Notes: generated by a model not told the origin, from the sequence alone. Counted from the stretch's first letter, positions 6,864 to 16,449 are shown. The stretch: 64,000 bases of DNA from an uncultured Lachnospiraceae bacterium (GCA_900317585.1 ONHG01000013.1:1-64000), one strand, 5' to 3'. Translations and numbers: made by a program.

Positions 6864-8227
6864 TACGAAACCCTTGATATTCCTGCGTTTTCGTTAAAAG
6901 CGTCCCAAATGTCACCAATCTCATTAAGGTATTCTTTGTCTCTTGAAAAGGTGTAATTCTCTAGATTTGTCTTTACAGAATGTCCAAGTATTCTGGCGCG
7001 TTCAGCCGGATTCAATCCCATAGGTATTAATACATAAGAGTTGAGTGCGATTCTGAAAGCATGATTGTTGCTAAGACCAAGTCCGAGCTTTTCTATGCAA
7101 ATCTTATAAAGACTTTCATAGTAGGCTACGGTAGTAGTCCAAGTACCATCTTCTTTGCAGAATACCCATTCGGAATGAATGCCTAAGGCTTCCTGCTTTT
7201 TCTTTAGTTCACTTAAGATGTACTTTACATCCTTTGTAAGAGGAATGTATCGTCCGTTCTTGCTATCGCCCTTCTCATTCTTTGTGGTTGGGTTGTAGTA
7301 ATATTCTTTACCGTTTTCGGTGATATGATCATTCTGTTGAGAATGGATATGTATCATCTTGTCGGTAATGTCTTCCCAACGCAGAGAAGGTATCTCTCCC
7401 TGCCTTACTCCTGTATGTGAGGAAAATAGTATGGCGTATCCGTTTACATCGTATTTGAGCGTGTTAACGCGCTTCCAAAGGTATGTACGGATTCGTTCTA
7501 TCTCGTGAGGCTGAAAAGCTTTCTCCTCAGGTCTGTCATTGCCCACGTTGCAGTTTCTGATGAAAGGTGTATTGTCCTCCGGAATGATATTGCGTTGGAT
7601 AATTCCGTGATCATCACTTGCAGCATATCGGAAAGCCAGATTTAATACTCCTTTGAACTTGTAAAACCGCTTCTTGGTCAGATGCATTGTCTGAGTGATA
7701 ACCTGCATGTACTCCATAAGTTCCGCCTTTGTCATATAGCGGATGTCCTTGGAACCGAACTCATCTGTGATAAAAGCTTTATATGAACTTTCATAATCAC
7801 GGATGGTCTTTTCCTTCGGAGCCTCGGTTCTTACCTTTTCATCAAGTGCCAACTCAAAGAGTGACTTAAAGGAATAATCATTTAAGATATCTCCGCCAAA
7901 GTAATAAGCGTATAACTTTTCGATTAGTCCTTCGTAAGAGTAAGAACGTGGAACAGAGTTATCGTTCTTAAGCCTCGTCTGATAGTAAGTCTTTTCTTTC
8001 CCTCGTTTTTTGAGAGTGCCGGTCTGGATAGCATTATCGTGAACCAATAATACTTTTTGCTCTATTAATTTAAACTGCTTCTTAGTCATTTCGTCTAAAT
8101 ACGTAGAGCCGGCTTCTGTAAGTGTACCTTCATCTTTGGATTTTTTCAAGGCGGCGATCTGCATTTTTAACTGCTGAATCTCAATACTAAGATCATCGCT
8201 AGCCGGTTTTGTTAGGTCTTTGTTCAT
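6863..8227 (-). CDS. int: Tyrosine-recombinase integrase
   Basis: 454 residues from ATG 8227, preceded by AAGGAGGTG; the frame is open for 20 more codons without a better start. An N-terminal coiled region and SAM-like core-binding domain are followed by the catalytic domain. The conserved Arg lies in SSHTGVRQGEIPSLRWEDI, the HxxR box is HAFR, then GHS, and the tyrosine is in NLENYT. The layout resembles Tn916-family integrases. It should recombine the 24-bp att core in tRNA-Leu. It is transcribed toward attL. Confidence 0.95.
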   Translation of the reverse strand: MNKDLTKPASDDLSIEIQQLKMQIAALKKSKDEGTLTEAGSTYLDEMTKKQFKLIEQKVLLVHDNAIQTGTLKKRGKEKTYYQTRLKNDNSVPRSYSYEGLIEKLYAYYFGGDILNDYSFKSLFELALDEKVRTEAPKEKTIRDYESSYKAFITDEFGSKDIRYMTKAELMEYMQVITQTMHLTKKRFYKFKGVLNLAFRYAASDDHGIIQRNIIPEDNTPFIRNCNVGNDRPEEKAFQPHEIERIRTYLWKRVNTLKYDVNGYAILFSSHTGVRQGEIPSLRWEDITDKMIHIHSQQNDHITENGKEYYYNPTTKNEKGDSKNGRYIPLTKDVKYILSELKKKQEALGIHSEWVFCKEDGTWTTTVAYYESLYKICIEKLGLGLSNNHAFRIALNSYVLIPMGLNPAERARILGHSVKTNLENYTFSRDKEYLNEIGDIWDAFNENAGISRVS

Positions 8228-8320
8228 GCAGATCACCTCCTTCCTTTTCTTAAAACTTGTCCAACAATTCCAAATACCATTATTCACTTGTCAAGGTGCT
8301 TTACTTTTGCTTCTGTTAAG

Positions 8321-8550
8321 TATGTGGGACACATAAGCCCCTAATCCGAAAAAATTTTTGAAAAATAAAAATTTCTTTGTAATACATTTGGGGTGCTTTC
8401 GGTCCCATTACTAAACCGGGAAGAAAAAATTTTTTTATCCCTTTACTAATACATTTGGGTCACAGAATGTCTCATTACTAAATCAAGGCAAAAATTTTTT
8501 CTTTCTACCTACTATTTGGAACGAGTCAGAACTGATTACTAAAATTTTTT
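8321..8550. repeat. Four degenerate direct repeats upstream of int
   Basis: Units of about 60 bases share an ATACATTTGGG-like box, then CATTACTAAA, then a palindromic A-run/T-run (AAAAAATTTTTT). Approximate positions are 8321-8360, 8383-8437, 8450-8500 and 8510-8550. They look like protein-binding iterons, for int regulation, recombination accessory factors or replication. The function is not known. Confidence 0.6.
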
Positions 8551-8592
8551 CAAAAAAAATCCTCCAAGAAGATTTCTTCCTGAAGGATTTGC
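8549..8592 (-). terminator. Leftward terminator before int
   Basis: On the minus strand AAATCCTTCAGGAAG pairs imperfectly with CTTCTTGGAGGATTT and is followed by eight T. It would stop leftward transcription arriving from the small genes at 10.3-10.9 kb before it enters int. Confidence 0.65.
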
Positions 8593-8670
8593 TTTCGCAG
8601 GCGTTTAAGCTGCAATCTTTATTCTGTTTTTATCATGGTACCATTCCTACCCCCTAGCCCCCTTCCCATC

Positions 8671-10294
8671 CAATGTCATTAAGATAAGAAAATTTGAATC
8701 TTTAGAGCAGATATTATGATGAAAATGTCTGCTCTATTTTTTACTTTTTCCTCAAAAAACACTTGACAAATCGAATAAAAAATGCGGCGAAGCCCTTGAA
8801 ATATATACATTTCAGGAGGTTACGCATATGAAATTTTCAGAAGAAGTAAAAACAACGTTATGGAGCATGATTGATCAAATGTCAACGAATCTATCACAAT
8901 TCATCGTAAATCCAGAAAAAGATTTTTCGAGAAAAAAGAAATGGGATTTTCCAACACTAATGAAGTTTATTATTTCAATGGAAGGGCAATCTTTAAAAAA
9001 TGAACTTCATAAATACTTTGGATACACGATTGAATGTCCATCTAACTCTTCGTTTAATCAGAGAAGATCACAAGTTAAAGCAGATGCATTTAAATACTTA
9101 TTTAATAGTTTTACATCTAATTACAATAAGACACCTAAACTTTTTAAGGGATATAAACTTCTTGCCTGTGATGGTTCAGATATTAATATTTCACATAATC
9201 CGTGCGATGAAGAAACATATTTTCAACAAGGAACTGCCAAGGGATTTAACCAATTACATTTAAATGCAATGTATGATTTGATGAATCGTATATATACAGA
9301 CATTGTGATTCAACCAGCACGAACAGAAAATGAGCATGCTGCTTTCTGTGAAATGGTTGATAGATATAATGGAACAGAAAAAACGGTATTCATTGTTGAT
9401 CGTGGCTATGAATCTTACAACAACCTTGCTCATGTAATCGAAAAGGGAGCATTCTTTCTCTTCAGATGCAAGGATATTAATAGTAATGGAATTGTAGCAT
9501 TCTCAAAGGATAAACTACCAAATAAAGATGAGTTTGATACAAATATTTCTTTGATTTTAACTCGAAAATGGACAAAAGAGATACTGAATAACCGAGATAA
9601 ATATAGGCATTTTAGAAATAATGATACGTTCGATTATTTAGATCTAACAGAACATATTTTTTATCATATGAATTTAAGGGTGTTACGTTTTAAAATTTCC
9701 GAAGAAGAATATGAATGTATTTTGACTAATCTTCCTCAGAACGAATTTTCAGTAAATGAAATTAAAAAGTTGTATGCGATGAGATGGGGAATAGAAACCT
9801 CATTTAGAGAATTAAAATATGCTGTGGGATTAACAAGCTTTCATGCGAAAAAAAAAGAATACATTATTCAAGAAATATGGTCTCGCCTGATATTATACAA
9901 CTTCTGTGAGATTATTACTTCTCACGTAGTAATTAAAAAATGTACCAAGAAGCATACCTATCAAATAAACTATACGTTTGCAATACATATTTGTAGATAT
10001 TTCATAAGCAAAATGGCGGAGAAGTCTCCGCCAGATGTTGAAGCATTAATCAGTAAAGAAATTCTACCTGTTCGTCCTGGACGTCACGACCCTCGCAAAG
10101 TCGATCACAAGAAAGCAGTTAGTTTTCTATACCGTGTAGCCTAAACACAAATATACTATACACTTAATTTCGACAGATGAAAACATCTGTCTATTTGTAA
10201 TGTGATAAAATATAGGAATTGTATCATACAACCGCTTTTGTTATACAAAAAAATAATATCTTGTATTACTTTTCTAGTTATCTTAATGACATTG
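8671..10294 (+). mobile_element. IS4-family insertion sequence with 10-bp target duplication
   Basis: A 1.62-kb element with inverted ends CAATGTCATTAAGATAA (8671-8687 and complement at 10278-10294). It is flanked by perfect 10-bp direct repeats CCTTCCCATC (8661-8670 and 10295-10304). One intact transposase gene lies inside. Hairpins at 8704-8735 and 10172-10191 guard the ends against read-through. Intact ends and duplication point to a recent insertion. Confidence 0.93.
8828..10144 (+). CDS. IS4-family transposase
   Basis: 438 residues. The DDE residues lie in LLACDGSDI, FIVDRGYES and the YREK signature YAMRWGIETSFRELK (Tyr-2-Arg-3-Glu-6-Lys), diagnostic of DDE_Tnp_1/IS4 transposases. Before the start is CAGGAGG, well spaced. 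The gene fills the insertion sequence and looks complete. Its AT-rich codon use is like the rest of the region. Confidence 0.95.
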   Translation: MKFSEEVKTTLWSMIDQMSTNLSQFIVNPEKDFSRKKKWDFPTLMKFIISMEGQSLKNELHKYFGYTIECPSNSSFNQRRSQVKADAFKYLFNSFTSNYNKTPKLFKGYKLLACDGSDINISHNPCDEETYFQQGTAKGFNQLHLNAMYDLMNRIYTDIVIQPARTENEHAAFCEMVDRYNGTEKTVFIVDRGYESYNNLAHVIEKGAFFLFRCKDINSNGIVAFSKDKLPNKDEFDTNISLILTRKWTKEILNNRDKYRHFRNNDTFDYLDLTEHIFYHMNLRVLRFKISEEEYECILTNLPQNEFSVNEIKKLYAMRWGIETSFRELKYAVGLTSFHAKKKEYIIQEIWSRLILYNFCEIITSHVVIKKCTKKHTYQINYTFAIHICRYFISKMAEKSPPDVEALISKEILPVRPGRHDPRKVDHKKAVSFLYRVA

Positions 10295-10327
10295 CCTTCC
10301 CATCTCCCAGGGGGAACTCTACAAAAA

Positions 10328-10645
10328 CTATCTGTGGCGTCTTGGTCTTACAATAGGGGCTTCCTGTTGATTTGGCATCTCTCCAATTACCTCTAAATCA
10401 GCAATCTTTTCCTGTAGCTCCTTAATCATATCCATAGCTCGGTGATTTGCTGTGACTTCCGAATAATAGTTAAGCATCTCCAAATCCATCCTTTTCCCGA
10501 CTACCGCCTCAAATTCCGTAGAATCCCAGCCTTCACCAACAACTACAGAAATGGACTTAATGCCATTCATCCTTGTTGCCGGGATTCCCTCCCAGATTTT
10601 GATTGCTTCATCCACTGATTCTATATTCTCATGCATTTCACCCAT
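10328..10645 (-). CDS. Hypothetical protein of the mobile element
   Basis: 105 residues, not recognised. A short mixed domain (IPATRMNGIKSISVVVGEGWDS) is followed by a helical, charged C-terminal part (MDMIKELQEKIADLEV) and a basic tail ending RPRRHR. No membrane segment. The ribosome-binding site is weak; ATG at 10636 (MHENIE) with a nearby GGTGAA is an alternative. It lies just right of the IS4 insertion and is probably a normal element gene. Confidence 0.5.
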   Translation of the reverse strand: MGEMHENIESVDEAIKIWEGIPATRMNGIKSISVVVGEGWDSTEFEAVVGKRMDLEMLNYYSEVTANHRAMDMIKELQEKIADLEVIGEMPNQQEAPIVRPRRHR

Positions 10646-10683
10646 AGAATGAAATTCACTACACTCATATACTGCATATGGCG

Positions 10684-10740
10684 CCCTGCTTCGGCCGCTT
10701 TTGCGGAGCTAAACGGCCGCGTTGCGTAGCGAGCGGCCAG
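10684..10740 (-). terminator. GC-rich hairpin cluster between two small genes
   Basis: GGCCGC/GCGGCC and overlapping CGGCCGC/GCGG pairings form stable hairpins in an otherwise AT-rich region between the 48-residue and 105-residue minus-strand genes. A run of T is not present on the minus strand, so it may attenuate or protect RNA rather than terminate it. Confidence 0.4.
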
Positions 10741-10760
10741 TATTCTTTTTTTATTTAATC

Positions 10761-10907
10761 CTATGTTATTCTAATGATGTTATATCCTTTTATCTTGTAT
10801 TCCTGATATTCGCCATCCTCATCAATAACCCTTATTTTCATCGGGGTTATCTTCCCATCACGGGAAGGCTGGTATATAACATCAATGGGTTTTAGTTCTG
10901 CTGCCAT
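10761..10907 (-). CDS. Small hypothetical protein (48 residues)
   Basis: 48 residues starting at ATG 10907 after AGGTGAAGG. The sequence (MAAELKPIDVIYQPSRDGKI then TPMKIRVIDEDGEYQEYKIK) predicts a small all-beta barrel-like fold and resembles short proteins often found in Clostridia mobile elements. Longer readings of this frame upstream overlap the MCP promoter and are unlikely. Function unknown. Confidence 0.6.
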   Translation of the reverse strand: MAAELKPIDVIYQPSRDGKITPMKIRVIDEDGEYQEYKIKGYNIIRIT

Positions 10908-11040
10908 AATACCTTCACCTCTCCTGAAGATATTGCAGAACGTATTTTCGATTTTGTAAAGAAGTATAGAATCGCAACATAGGAATAAGCCAACACACAT
11001 AATAATCTTTTGTTTTTCACAGCCGGGGGCCATCTTGTAT

Positions 11041-11068
11041 TTACAATTCCCTAAATTATTGTTATAAT
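11041..11068 (+). promoter_or_regulatory. Promoter of the chemoreceptor gene
   Basis: TTACAA (11041-11046), 16 bases, then TATAAT (11063-11068), about 68 bases before the start codon. It is in the 10908-11136 gap, which otherwise shows nothing. Confidence 0.6.
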
Positions 11069-11136
11069 TAAAGAGCGAGTTCGCACACTGAGAAATGCGG
11101 CTTACATATGACAGATTGTATATGGAGGTACATATA

Positions 11137-12588
11137 ATGAGTAGAGAACATTTTATGCGGGCGAACAAGACCGTATATCGGGTCAATGTGATCATCGTAG
11201 TGGTTGCCACACTGATGGTATTTCTGGATATGGCCATACACGGAGTGGGACCTGCACTGATCGCTGAGTTATTATTCTGCTTGGCGGGATTGGGGATCAT
11301 GACCTTCGGGTACTTTAAGTTTAAGGACAAAAGACTCGGTGCGGTTTTGATCATGTTTGGCTCCACGGTGATGTATATCGTGGTGATGCTGATCCAGAAT
11401 GATATGATGTTTTACGCATTTGCCGTTCCGGTGATGTTTTCCTGTGTGACCTATCTGGACCTGAGGCTCCTCATCGAGGGCCAGGCCATCTTTACCGTGA
11501 TTCCCCTCATTGTTTTGATCCGGGGAGTGATCGGCACCCATGAACCGAACCGAGCACATATCGTGGCGGGATTTATCATCATCCTTACCGGCATTGCTTC
11601 CATCGAGAGCATGAAACTCCGTAAAAAGCTGACCATGGAGGATGAAGAGGAGATCCAAGAGAACGTATCCAAGCAGGAAAAGGCTACGGAACAGATGACG
11701 GCGGTAGCCGGGAACATTACAGAGCTTTTTAACGACGCAAAGAATTCCGTTGAGGAGTTAAAAGAGATCATCACCAATAACCGTGACGGAATGCATGAGA
11801 TCGCCGGTAGTACGGAAAACACTGCCCAGTCCATTACGGAACAGTCCCATATGATCGCCGATATCAACCAGCAGACGGAAGCTGCCGAGGAAAAGAGAAA
11901 CCAGATGATGGAGGTTTCCGGAGAGACCCAGCAGGCAGTACAAAACGGTGTTGGTGTGATCCAGGACTTAAGAGCCAAGACAGCCAGCGTGGTAGACTTA
12001 AGTCAGGTGACAGTGGATGCCACAAAGGCTTTGACGGAAAAGGTAAAGAGTGTGGAAAGTATTGTGGATACCATTCTTTCCATTTCCAGCCAGACCAATC
12101 TTCTGGCACTAAATGCTTCCATCGAAGCAGCCAGAGCGGGAGAAGCCGGCAAGGGCTTTGCCGTTGTGGCGGATGAGATCCGGGTACTGGCGGAGCAGAC
12201 AGCTTCCGCTTCCAACCAGATCACCGAGATCATCAAAGAACTGACTCAGGATGCGGAAAAAGCCATGGACAGTACCAATGAAGCAGCGGATTCCGTTCGG
12301 GATCAGAACGAACTCATCGAGAATACGGCAGAGACCTTCCAGAGGATCGACGAGAACGTAAACAACCTGATCCAGCGTTCCGATGATATCGGAGACAGCA
12401 TCAGCGCCATCGGGAGATCCGCAGCGGAGATCAATGAGAGCATTACAAATCTTTCCGCCACCAGTGAAGAGGTGGCATCCCTTTCCAGTACGGGAGAGAC
12501 GGATGCGCAGAATGCGGTGGATCGCTTTGGAGCATTTAATGATGTACTGAACAATATCTACGAAGAAGTAAGTCGGTTGCAAGCATAA
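11137..12588 (+). CDS. Methyl-accepting chemotaxis protein without periplasmic sensor
   Basis: 483 residues from ATG 11137 (GGAGGT upstream). The first about 160 residues contain about six hydrophobic segments joined by short loops, so the sensor is probably intramembrane. The rest is a long cytoplasmic coiled coil with the conserved signalling hairpin [20 protein letters not shown] and [17 protein letters not shown], which docks CheA/CheW. Codons are GC-rich (GCC, ACC, ATC), unlike its AT-rich neighbours, suggesting separate acquisition. It is cargo of the mobile element. Ligand unknown. Confidence 0.95.
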   Translation: MSREHFMRANKTVYRVNVIIVVVATLMVFLDMAIHGVGPALIAELLFCLAGLGIMTFGYFKFKDKRLGAVLIMFGSTVMYIVVMLIQNDMMFYAFAVPVMFSCVTYLDLRLLIEGQAIFTVIPLIVLIRGVIGTHEPNRAHIVAGFIIILTGIASIESMKLRKKLTMEDEEEIQENVSKQEKATEQMTAVAGNITELFNDAKNSVEELKEIITNNRDGMHEIAGSTENTAQSITEQSHMIADINQQTEAAEEKRNQMMEVSGETQQAVQNGVGVIQDLRAKTASVVDLSQVTVDATKALTEKVKSVESIVDTILSISSQTNLLALNASIEAARAGEAGKGFAVVADEIRVLAEQTASASNQITEIIKELTQDAEKAMDSTNEAADSVRDQNELIENTAETFQRIDENVNNLIQRSDDIGDSISAIGRSAAEINESITNLSATSEEVASLSSTGETDAQNAVDRFGAFNDVLNNIYEEVSRLQA

Positions 12589-12592
12589 AGAA

Positions 12593-12658
12593 CTGCGGGC
12601 AGTGGCAGGGGTGACACCGTCCCCACGGCTCACCCCTGCCACTGCCCGCAGCCTTTTT
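12593..12658 (+). terminator. Strong 22-bp hairpin terminator after the MCP gene
   Basis: A perfect 22-bp stem (arms 12593-12614 and 12630-12651, starting CTGCGGGCAGTGG) with a 15-base loop, followed by CCTTTTTGG. It isolates the chemoreceptor transcript from the next gene. Confidence 0.92.
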
Positions 12659-12750
12659 GGATGCTATTAATTGTCTTATATGATATACTCAAATAAAGTC
12701 ATCCTCTTTCAATTTATATCAATCTCGGACTGAGAACCAAAGGAGAAATA

Positions 12751-14478
12751 ATGGCCAACTTAGATAATACTGATGAAAAATTGACAACACAAGATGATTT
12801 TTCAGAACTATTCATAAAATACATCGATGCCATGGTTGATTTTGAACATTTTTCCAGAGAAACCCTGGTTGATGTTCTTTGCAGATTGGCTCGTTCTTTT
12901 CGTCTGACCAAAGTTGTCACAGAGTTTTATAAGAGCAGTGTGGATGAAAAAGACGGCAAGGGAGAAATCCTCTGTGATTTCAATGAAGGTTCTGCGGACA
13001 TTGTTGTGCTCAAAAAAGAACTCATTTCAAGAACAGGGGCTATAATTAGAGCCACAGCATATTCTGCCAAAGGCACAGAACATTTGAGCAATAAAGAAGA
13101 ACAGCAGCTTGACATCTGTCTGCGTTCCATGATGAGTTACATAGGACGGAACCGTATGCAGACAGCAATCGAGAATCTCGCGTTTCATGACAACAATGGA
13201 TATCCGAATTTTGCATATTTCTTCCGCCATCTTGAAAAAATGAATAAAACAGGTGGATTTAACGGCTTTACCGCCATTATGTATAACCTTAAGGGTTTTT
13301 CTGTCATAAATCATGATCTGGGATTCGAAGAAGGCAACGCCGTTATGAAAGCCCATTTCGATACTTTAAGGGATATGATTGGAAATAGTGGTACTGTGTG
13401 TCGTGTGGGCGGGGATAGCTTCGCAGCTATATTCCCAAATGAAATGTTGGAGAAAATTCTCGCTTTTTTTGAAGGCACACCTATCATATATGACCGGCTG
13501 ACTTCAAGCAGCGCAATCGTATCAGCATATGCCGGAGTATTTATCATTCCGAGTGATTTCAAATATGAAAGGCCGGGCAACATTGTTGAAATGATCTTGC
13601 CCACTTGTCAGACTGCAAAAATATCCGATGAAACTGATGTTGTATATGCGAGTATGCAGTATATAGAGGATAAAGAGAATGTTTCAAAAATCCGCGGACA
13701 TTTTGAAGAAGCTCTAAATAATTATGAATTCCATGCATACTATCAGCCAAAAGTAAATGTTGAAACGGGCAGGATCATAGGCGCAGAGGCTCTATGCAGG
13801 TGGATCAGGGATGGAAGGATAATACCACCTATGGATTTCATTCCGATACTCGATCGTAACACGGATATATTCCGGCTGGATTTCTATATGCTTGATCTTG
13901 TTTGTAAGAATATAAGAAAATGGTTGGATGAAGGGAAAAACGTGGTTCGGATATCTATTAACTGTTCCCGTAAGCACCTGGCTGATCCGGAACTTTTGGA
14001 TAAAATCGTCAGTATAATAAACCGATATGATATCCCATATGAATACATTGAGATAGAGCTAACCGAGACAACTACAGAAGGCGATTATCTTAAACTCAAA
14101 AAGCTGGTCGAAGGTCTTACAAAGATAGGTATACATACATCCATTGATGATTTTGGTATCGGCTACTCTTCCTTAAATCTTATCAGGGAGTTGCCATGGA
14201 ACGTAATGAAGATTGACAGAAGTCTACTTCCGATATCTTCAACCGACCAAAAAGATCGCTCTACAGTTCTATATAAGCACATAACAGCTATGGCATCTGA
14301 CATGGGAATCGAATGCCTTACAGAAGGTGTTGAAACTGCTGAGCAGGTTCAGATCCTATCAATTAACATGGCAATAATTTCCAACGCTTTTCCGCTATCC
14401 ATAAACCATGTTACAGTAAAATTAATGAGGGCTTCTGTTATATATGAAAGAAGTTGCTGCTCCGGTAAAAGTATTTAA
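12751..14478 (+). pseudogene. Degenerate GGDEF-EAL protein with frameshifted 3' end
   Basis: 575 residues. An N-terminal region of about 150 residues is followed by a GGDEF-like domain whose active-site motif is VGGDSF instead of GG(D/E)EF, so cyclase activity is unlikely. The EAL domain has EAL (GAEALCRW), NCSRKHL, ELTET, DDFGIGYSS and KIDRSL, so phosphodiesterase residues look kept up to EGVETAEQV. After that the expected NNFQGF..SKP ending appears in another frame from about 14367. One base seems lost around 14362-14369, and the true C-terminal stretch is replaced by about 33 unrelated residues. ATG follows AAAGGAGAA. Confidence 0.8.
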
Positions 14479-14650
14479 GGATGATAATGACTATTTTATT
14501 TGGGGATTTCATTTCTTTAATCAAGATGAGAGAATGTCTGAATTCCAATATGATGTAGAGTCATTATTGGATAGAAAAGATACATCAATAAAAGCGCTTG
14601 CGACATATGCCAATAAACTTCAACAGACAATAAAGAAAACTTCTGAGTAG
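14444..14650 (+). CDS. Short ORF of unknown status
   Basis: 68 residues beginning MKEVAAPVKVFKDDNDYFIW, with a helical C-terminal half. It overlaps the end of the EAL gene in a third frame and has no ribosome-binding site. It reads like real coding sequence, so it may be the C-terminal remnant of another protein joined to the decayed EAL gene. I do not recognise it. Confidence 0.35.
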   Translation: MKEVAAPVKVFKDDNDYFIWGFHFFNQDERMSEFQYDVESLLDRKDTSIKALATYANKLQQTIKKTSE

Positions 14651-14741
14651 AAGTAATTTTATTTAAGGTAGTCCCCAACTTGGGGACGCAGCAATAACTT
14701 GTGATAATAGCGACGTGACGTCAAAATGGCGTCAGATAATA

Positions 14742-14773
14742 AGAGGGGTGACGTCAAAATGACGTCATCCCTT
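14742..14773. terminator. Bidirectional terminator between convergent genes
   Basis: GGGGTGACGTCA and TGACGTCATCCC pair across a short AAAA loop and are followed by CTTTAT. A related GTGACGTCAAAATGGCGTCA lies at 14714-14733. The hairpin separates the GGDEF-EAL region from the convergent relaxase gene. Confidence 0.7.
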
Positions 14774-15291
14774 TATCTATGTCTTCCGACAACTCTGCAT
14801 GCCGCATCTTTTGCAATTTCTGTAATTATATCTTCCATATAATGACCGGAATCAACGGAAGTTTTTACGGAATCAATATCTGCCATCTTAATCTGACGAT
14901 ATCCGGCACCTGCCTCGTGAAGAGCATCTTTGATATCTTCAGCTTCTGCTCGCTCAAGGATTTCACCAACCGTAAATTTTTCTGCATCATAGAATCCGTA
15001 TTTGAATAAACGCTCTGCGGTGACATCATCTATAGGCATTTCTTGAATAACGGAAATCACTTCAGCCTGATGCTTACCTTCGAATCGTTTAAAGAAGGTT
15101 GCCTTAAATTTGGTAAAGAAGTCTTTGAAGGCATCTTTGATGATATCTGCAACGGAACGTTTTACTTCTTCGTCCAATTCCTTTTTGCGACGGTTTAGTT
15201 TGTCTGATATGGATTGGAGATAAACTTCGGTATCGTGTTGATTCTCTGCAATGGAATTTAGTTTCTTTTCTTTGGATTCAAGCTTTTTGGA
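14773..15291 (-). pseudogene. C-terminal part of the relaxase, beyond an in-frame stop
   Basis: 172 codons in exactly the same frame as the relaxase and separated from it only by the TAA at 15292-15294. It continues the coiled coil (KKLESKEKKLNSIAEN...NRRKKELDEEVKRSVADII) and ends in a helical domain closing AKDAACRVVGRHR. There is no ribosome-binding site; TTG 15177 is not a credible start. The two parts would make one protein of about 558 residues if the stop were read through or reverted. Confidence 0.75.
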
Positions 15292-16449
15292 TTATTTTGA
15301 AATAAAATCCTGCCATTGTTTAATCTCTGACGGAAGTTTTGCCTCTACCTGTTTTTTCACCTCATAATCAAGTGTTAATTCACGATTATTAAGTTGACAT
15401 TCTTTTTGCGAAAGACTTTGCTCTTTGGAGCTGAGTTCTTCTTCTCGTTTTGACAACTCAGCTTGAATAAGTTCATTATGCTCTTTGGTTTCAGCTGACT
15501 TTTGCCAACTCCGATATTCCTGGGCAGTGACTTCGATTTTGCGAGGACGTCCAAATATATTTGTGTCGGAGACTTCTTTGTTTTTCATTTCTTCGGTTAC
15601 AAGCTCAGCAGAAACTTTTGCCAGTTTCTTTTCGGTAGCATTAAGCTTTTCTTCGGCTTCGCGATTTTTTGCCTGCAATTTAACAGCGATAGCTTCTTCT
15701 TTTGTCATAGATGTTTTTCCCGGAACCTTTGGAACAAGCTCGATATCTAATCCATATTTTTGACAAAGCTTTAGTTTGATATCACGTTCCCACTCGGAGA
15801 ATGTAATCTTTGCATTATTCCATTTGTTAGGTGCTTTGTCCGGCTCCGGTCTTTCAAAGCCCATTTCTTCCAAGGCTTTATTCTGAGAGATATCCAATCC
15901 ATCCTTTCCATCATATGCCCATACTTTTCTGACATGGATATGCGGGACAGCCTCATCTAAGTGTAAGGCGGCATCAAGGAAGTGAATGTTATGACCAAAT
16001 CGCGCAATTACTTCGCGTTGGTAGTCCTCAAATATCTCCATAAGGATAGAGGAATCCGGGAATCCGTCGTCTACAGATCCGATTTGAAAGATGGTTTCTT
16101 CTGGACAAGTGTTTTTGGAATCCAATAGGTCATCTATGGATTTGTTTCGCTCCGGATGTCTTGCAGCTTCGTTGCGCCTGTGTTGAGCGGATAAACTTTC
16201 ACCAAATAACTCTTGGTATATAGTGTGTTCGTGCTCATCGATGGAAGTGCGGTTTTCATCAGTGTTATCTATAACATGGGGAACATTATCCTTGTCGTAG
16301 TGAAGGATTATGTTTTTGATAACCATGGATTCATTGATGTTTTCTGCTTTGGTTATGTCATATTGTCTGTCATTATGTTTACGGGAATATGCTTTTCCGG
16401 TCTTAGCATTTACTCTGCCATTATGATTTGTTTGTCTATAATTTGCCAT
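15292..16449 (-). CDS. mob: MobV-like relaxase (Pre/Mob), truncated by a stop
   Basis: 385 residues from ATG 16449 (AAGGAGA upstream). The metal-binding histidine motif is HLDEAVPHIHV, the HxDE..PHxH pattern of MobV relaxases, preceded by a region with FGHNIHFLDAALH. The part after about residue 230 is a long Glu/Lys-rich coiled coil. It nicks the element's oriT to start transfer. The relaxase core is complete; only the C-terminal third is cut off by TAA at 15292. The hairpin-rich region just upstream is the likely oriT. Confidence 0.85.
   Translation of the reverse strand: MANYRQTNHNGRVNAKTGKAYSRKHNDRQYDITKAENINESMVIKNIILHYDKDNVPHVIDNTDENRTSIDEHEHTIYQELFGESLSAQHRRNEAARHPERNKSIDDLLDSKNTCPEETIFQIGSVDDGFPDSSILMEIFEDYQREVIARFGHNIHFLDAALHLDEAVPHIHVRKVWAYDGKDGLDISQNKALEEMGFERPEPDKAPNKWNNAKITFSEWERDIKLKLCQKYGLDIELVPKVPGKTSMTKEEAIAVKLQAKNREAEEKLNATEKKLAKVSAELVTEEMKNKEVSDTNIFGRPRKIEVTAQEYRSWQKSAETKEHNELIQAELSKREEELSSKEQSLSQKECQLNNRELTLDYEVKKQVEAKLPSEIKQWQDFISK

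Noticed and set aside
8321-8550. CRISPR array
   Set aside because: Only four diverged units with AT-rich cores, no unique spacers of constant length and no cas genes.
10761-11366. A 201-codon minus-strand reading that would extend the 48-residue gene
   Set aside because: It crosses the MCP start and promoter; the good start (ATG 10907 with AGGTGAAGG) lies near the 3' end.
11451-11978. Long open frames antisense to the MCP gene
   Set aside because: They mirror the coding frame of a GC-rich gene, lack ribosome-binding sites and show no family pattern.
15177-15179. TTG at 15177 as the start of an independent 134-residue protein
   Set aside because: The frame continues upstream to the relaxase stop and reads as one coiled coil; no ribosome-binding site.
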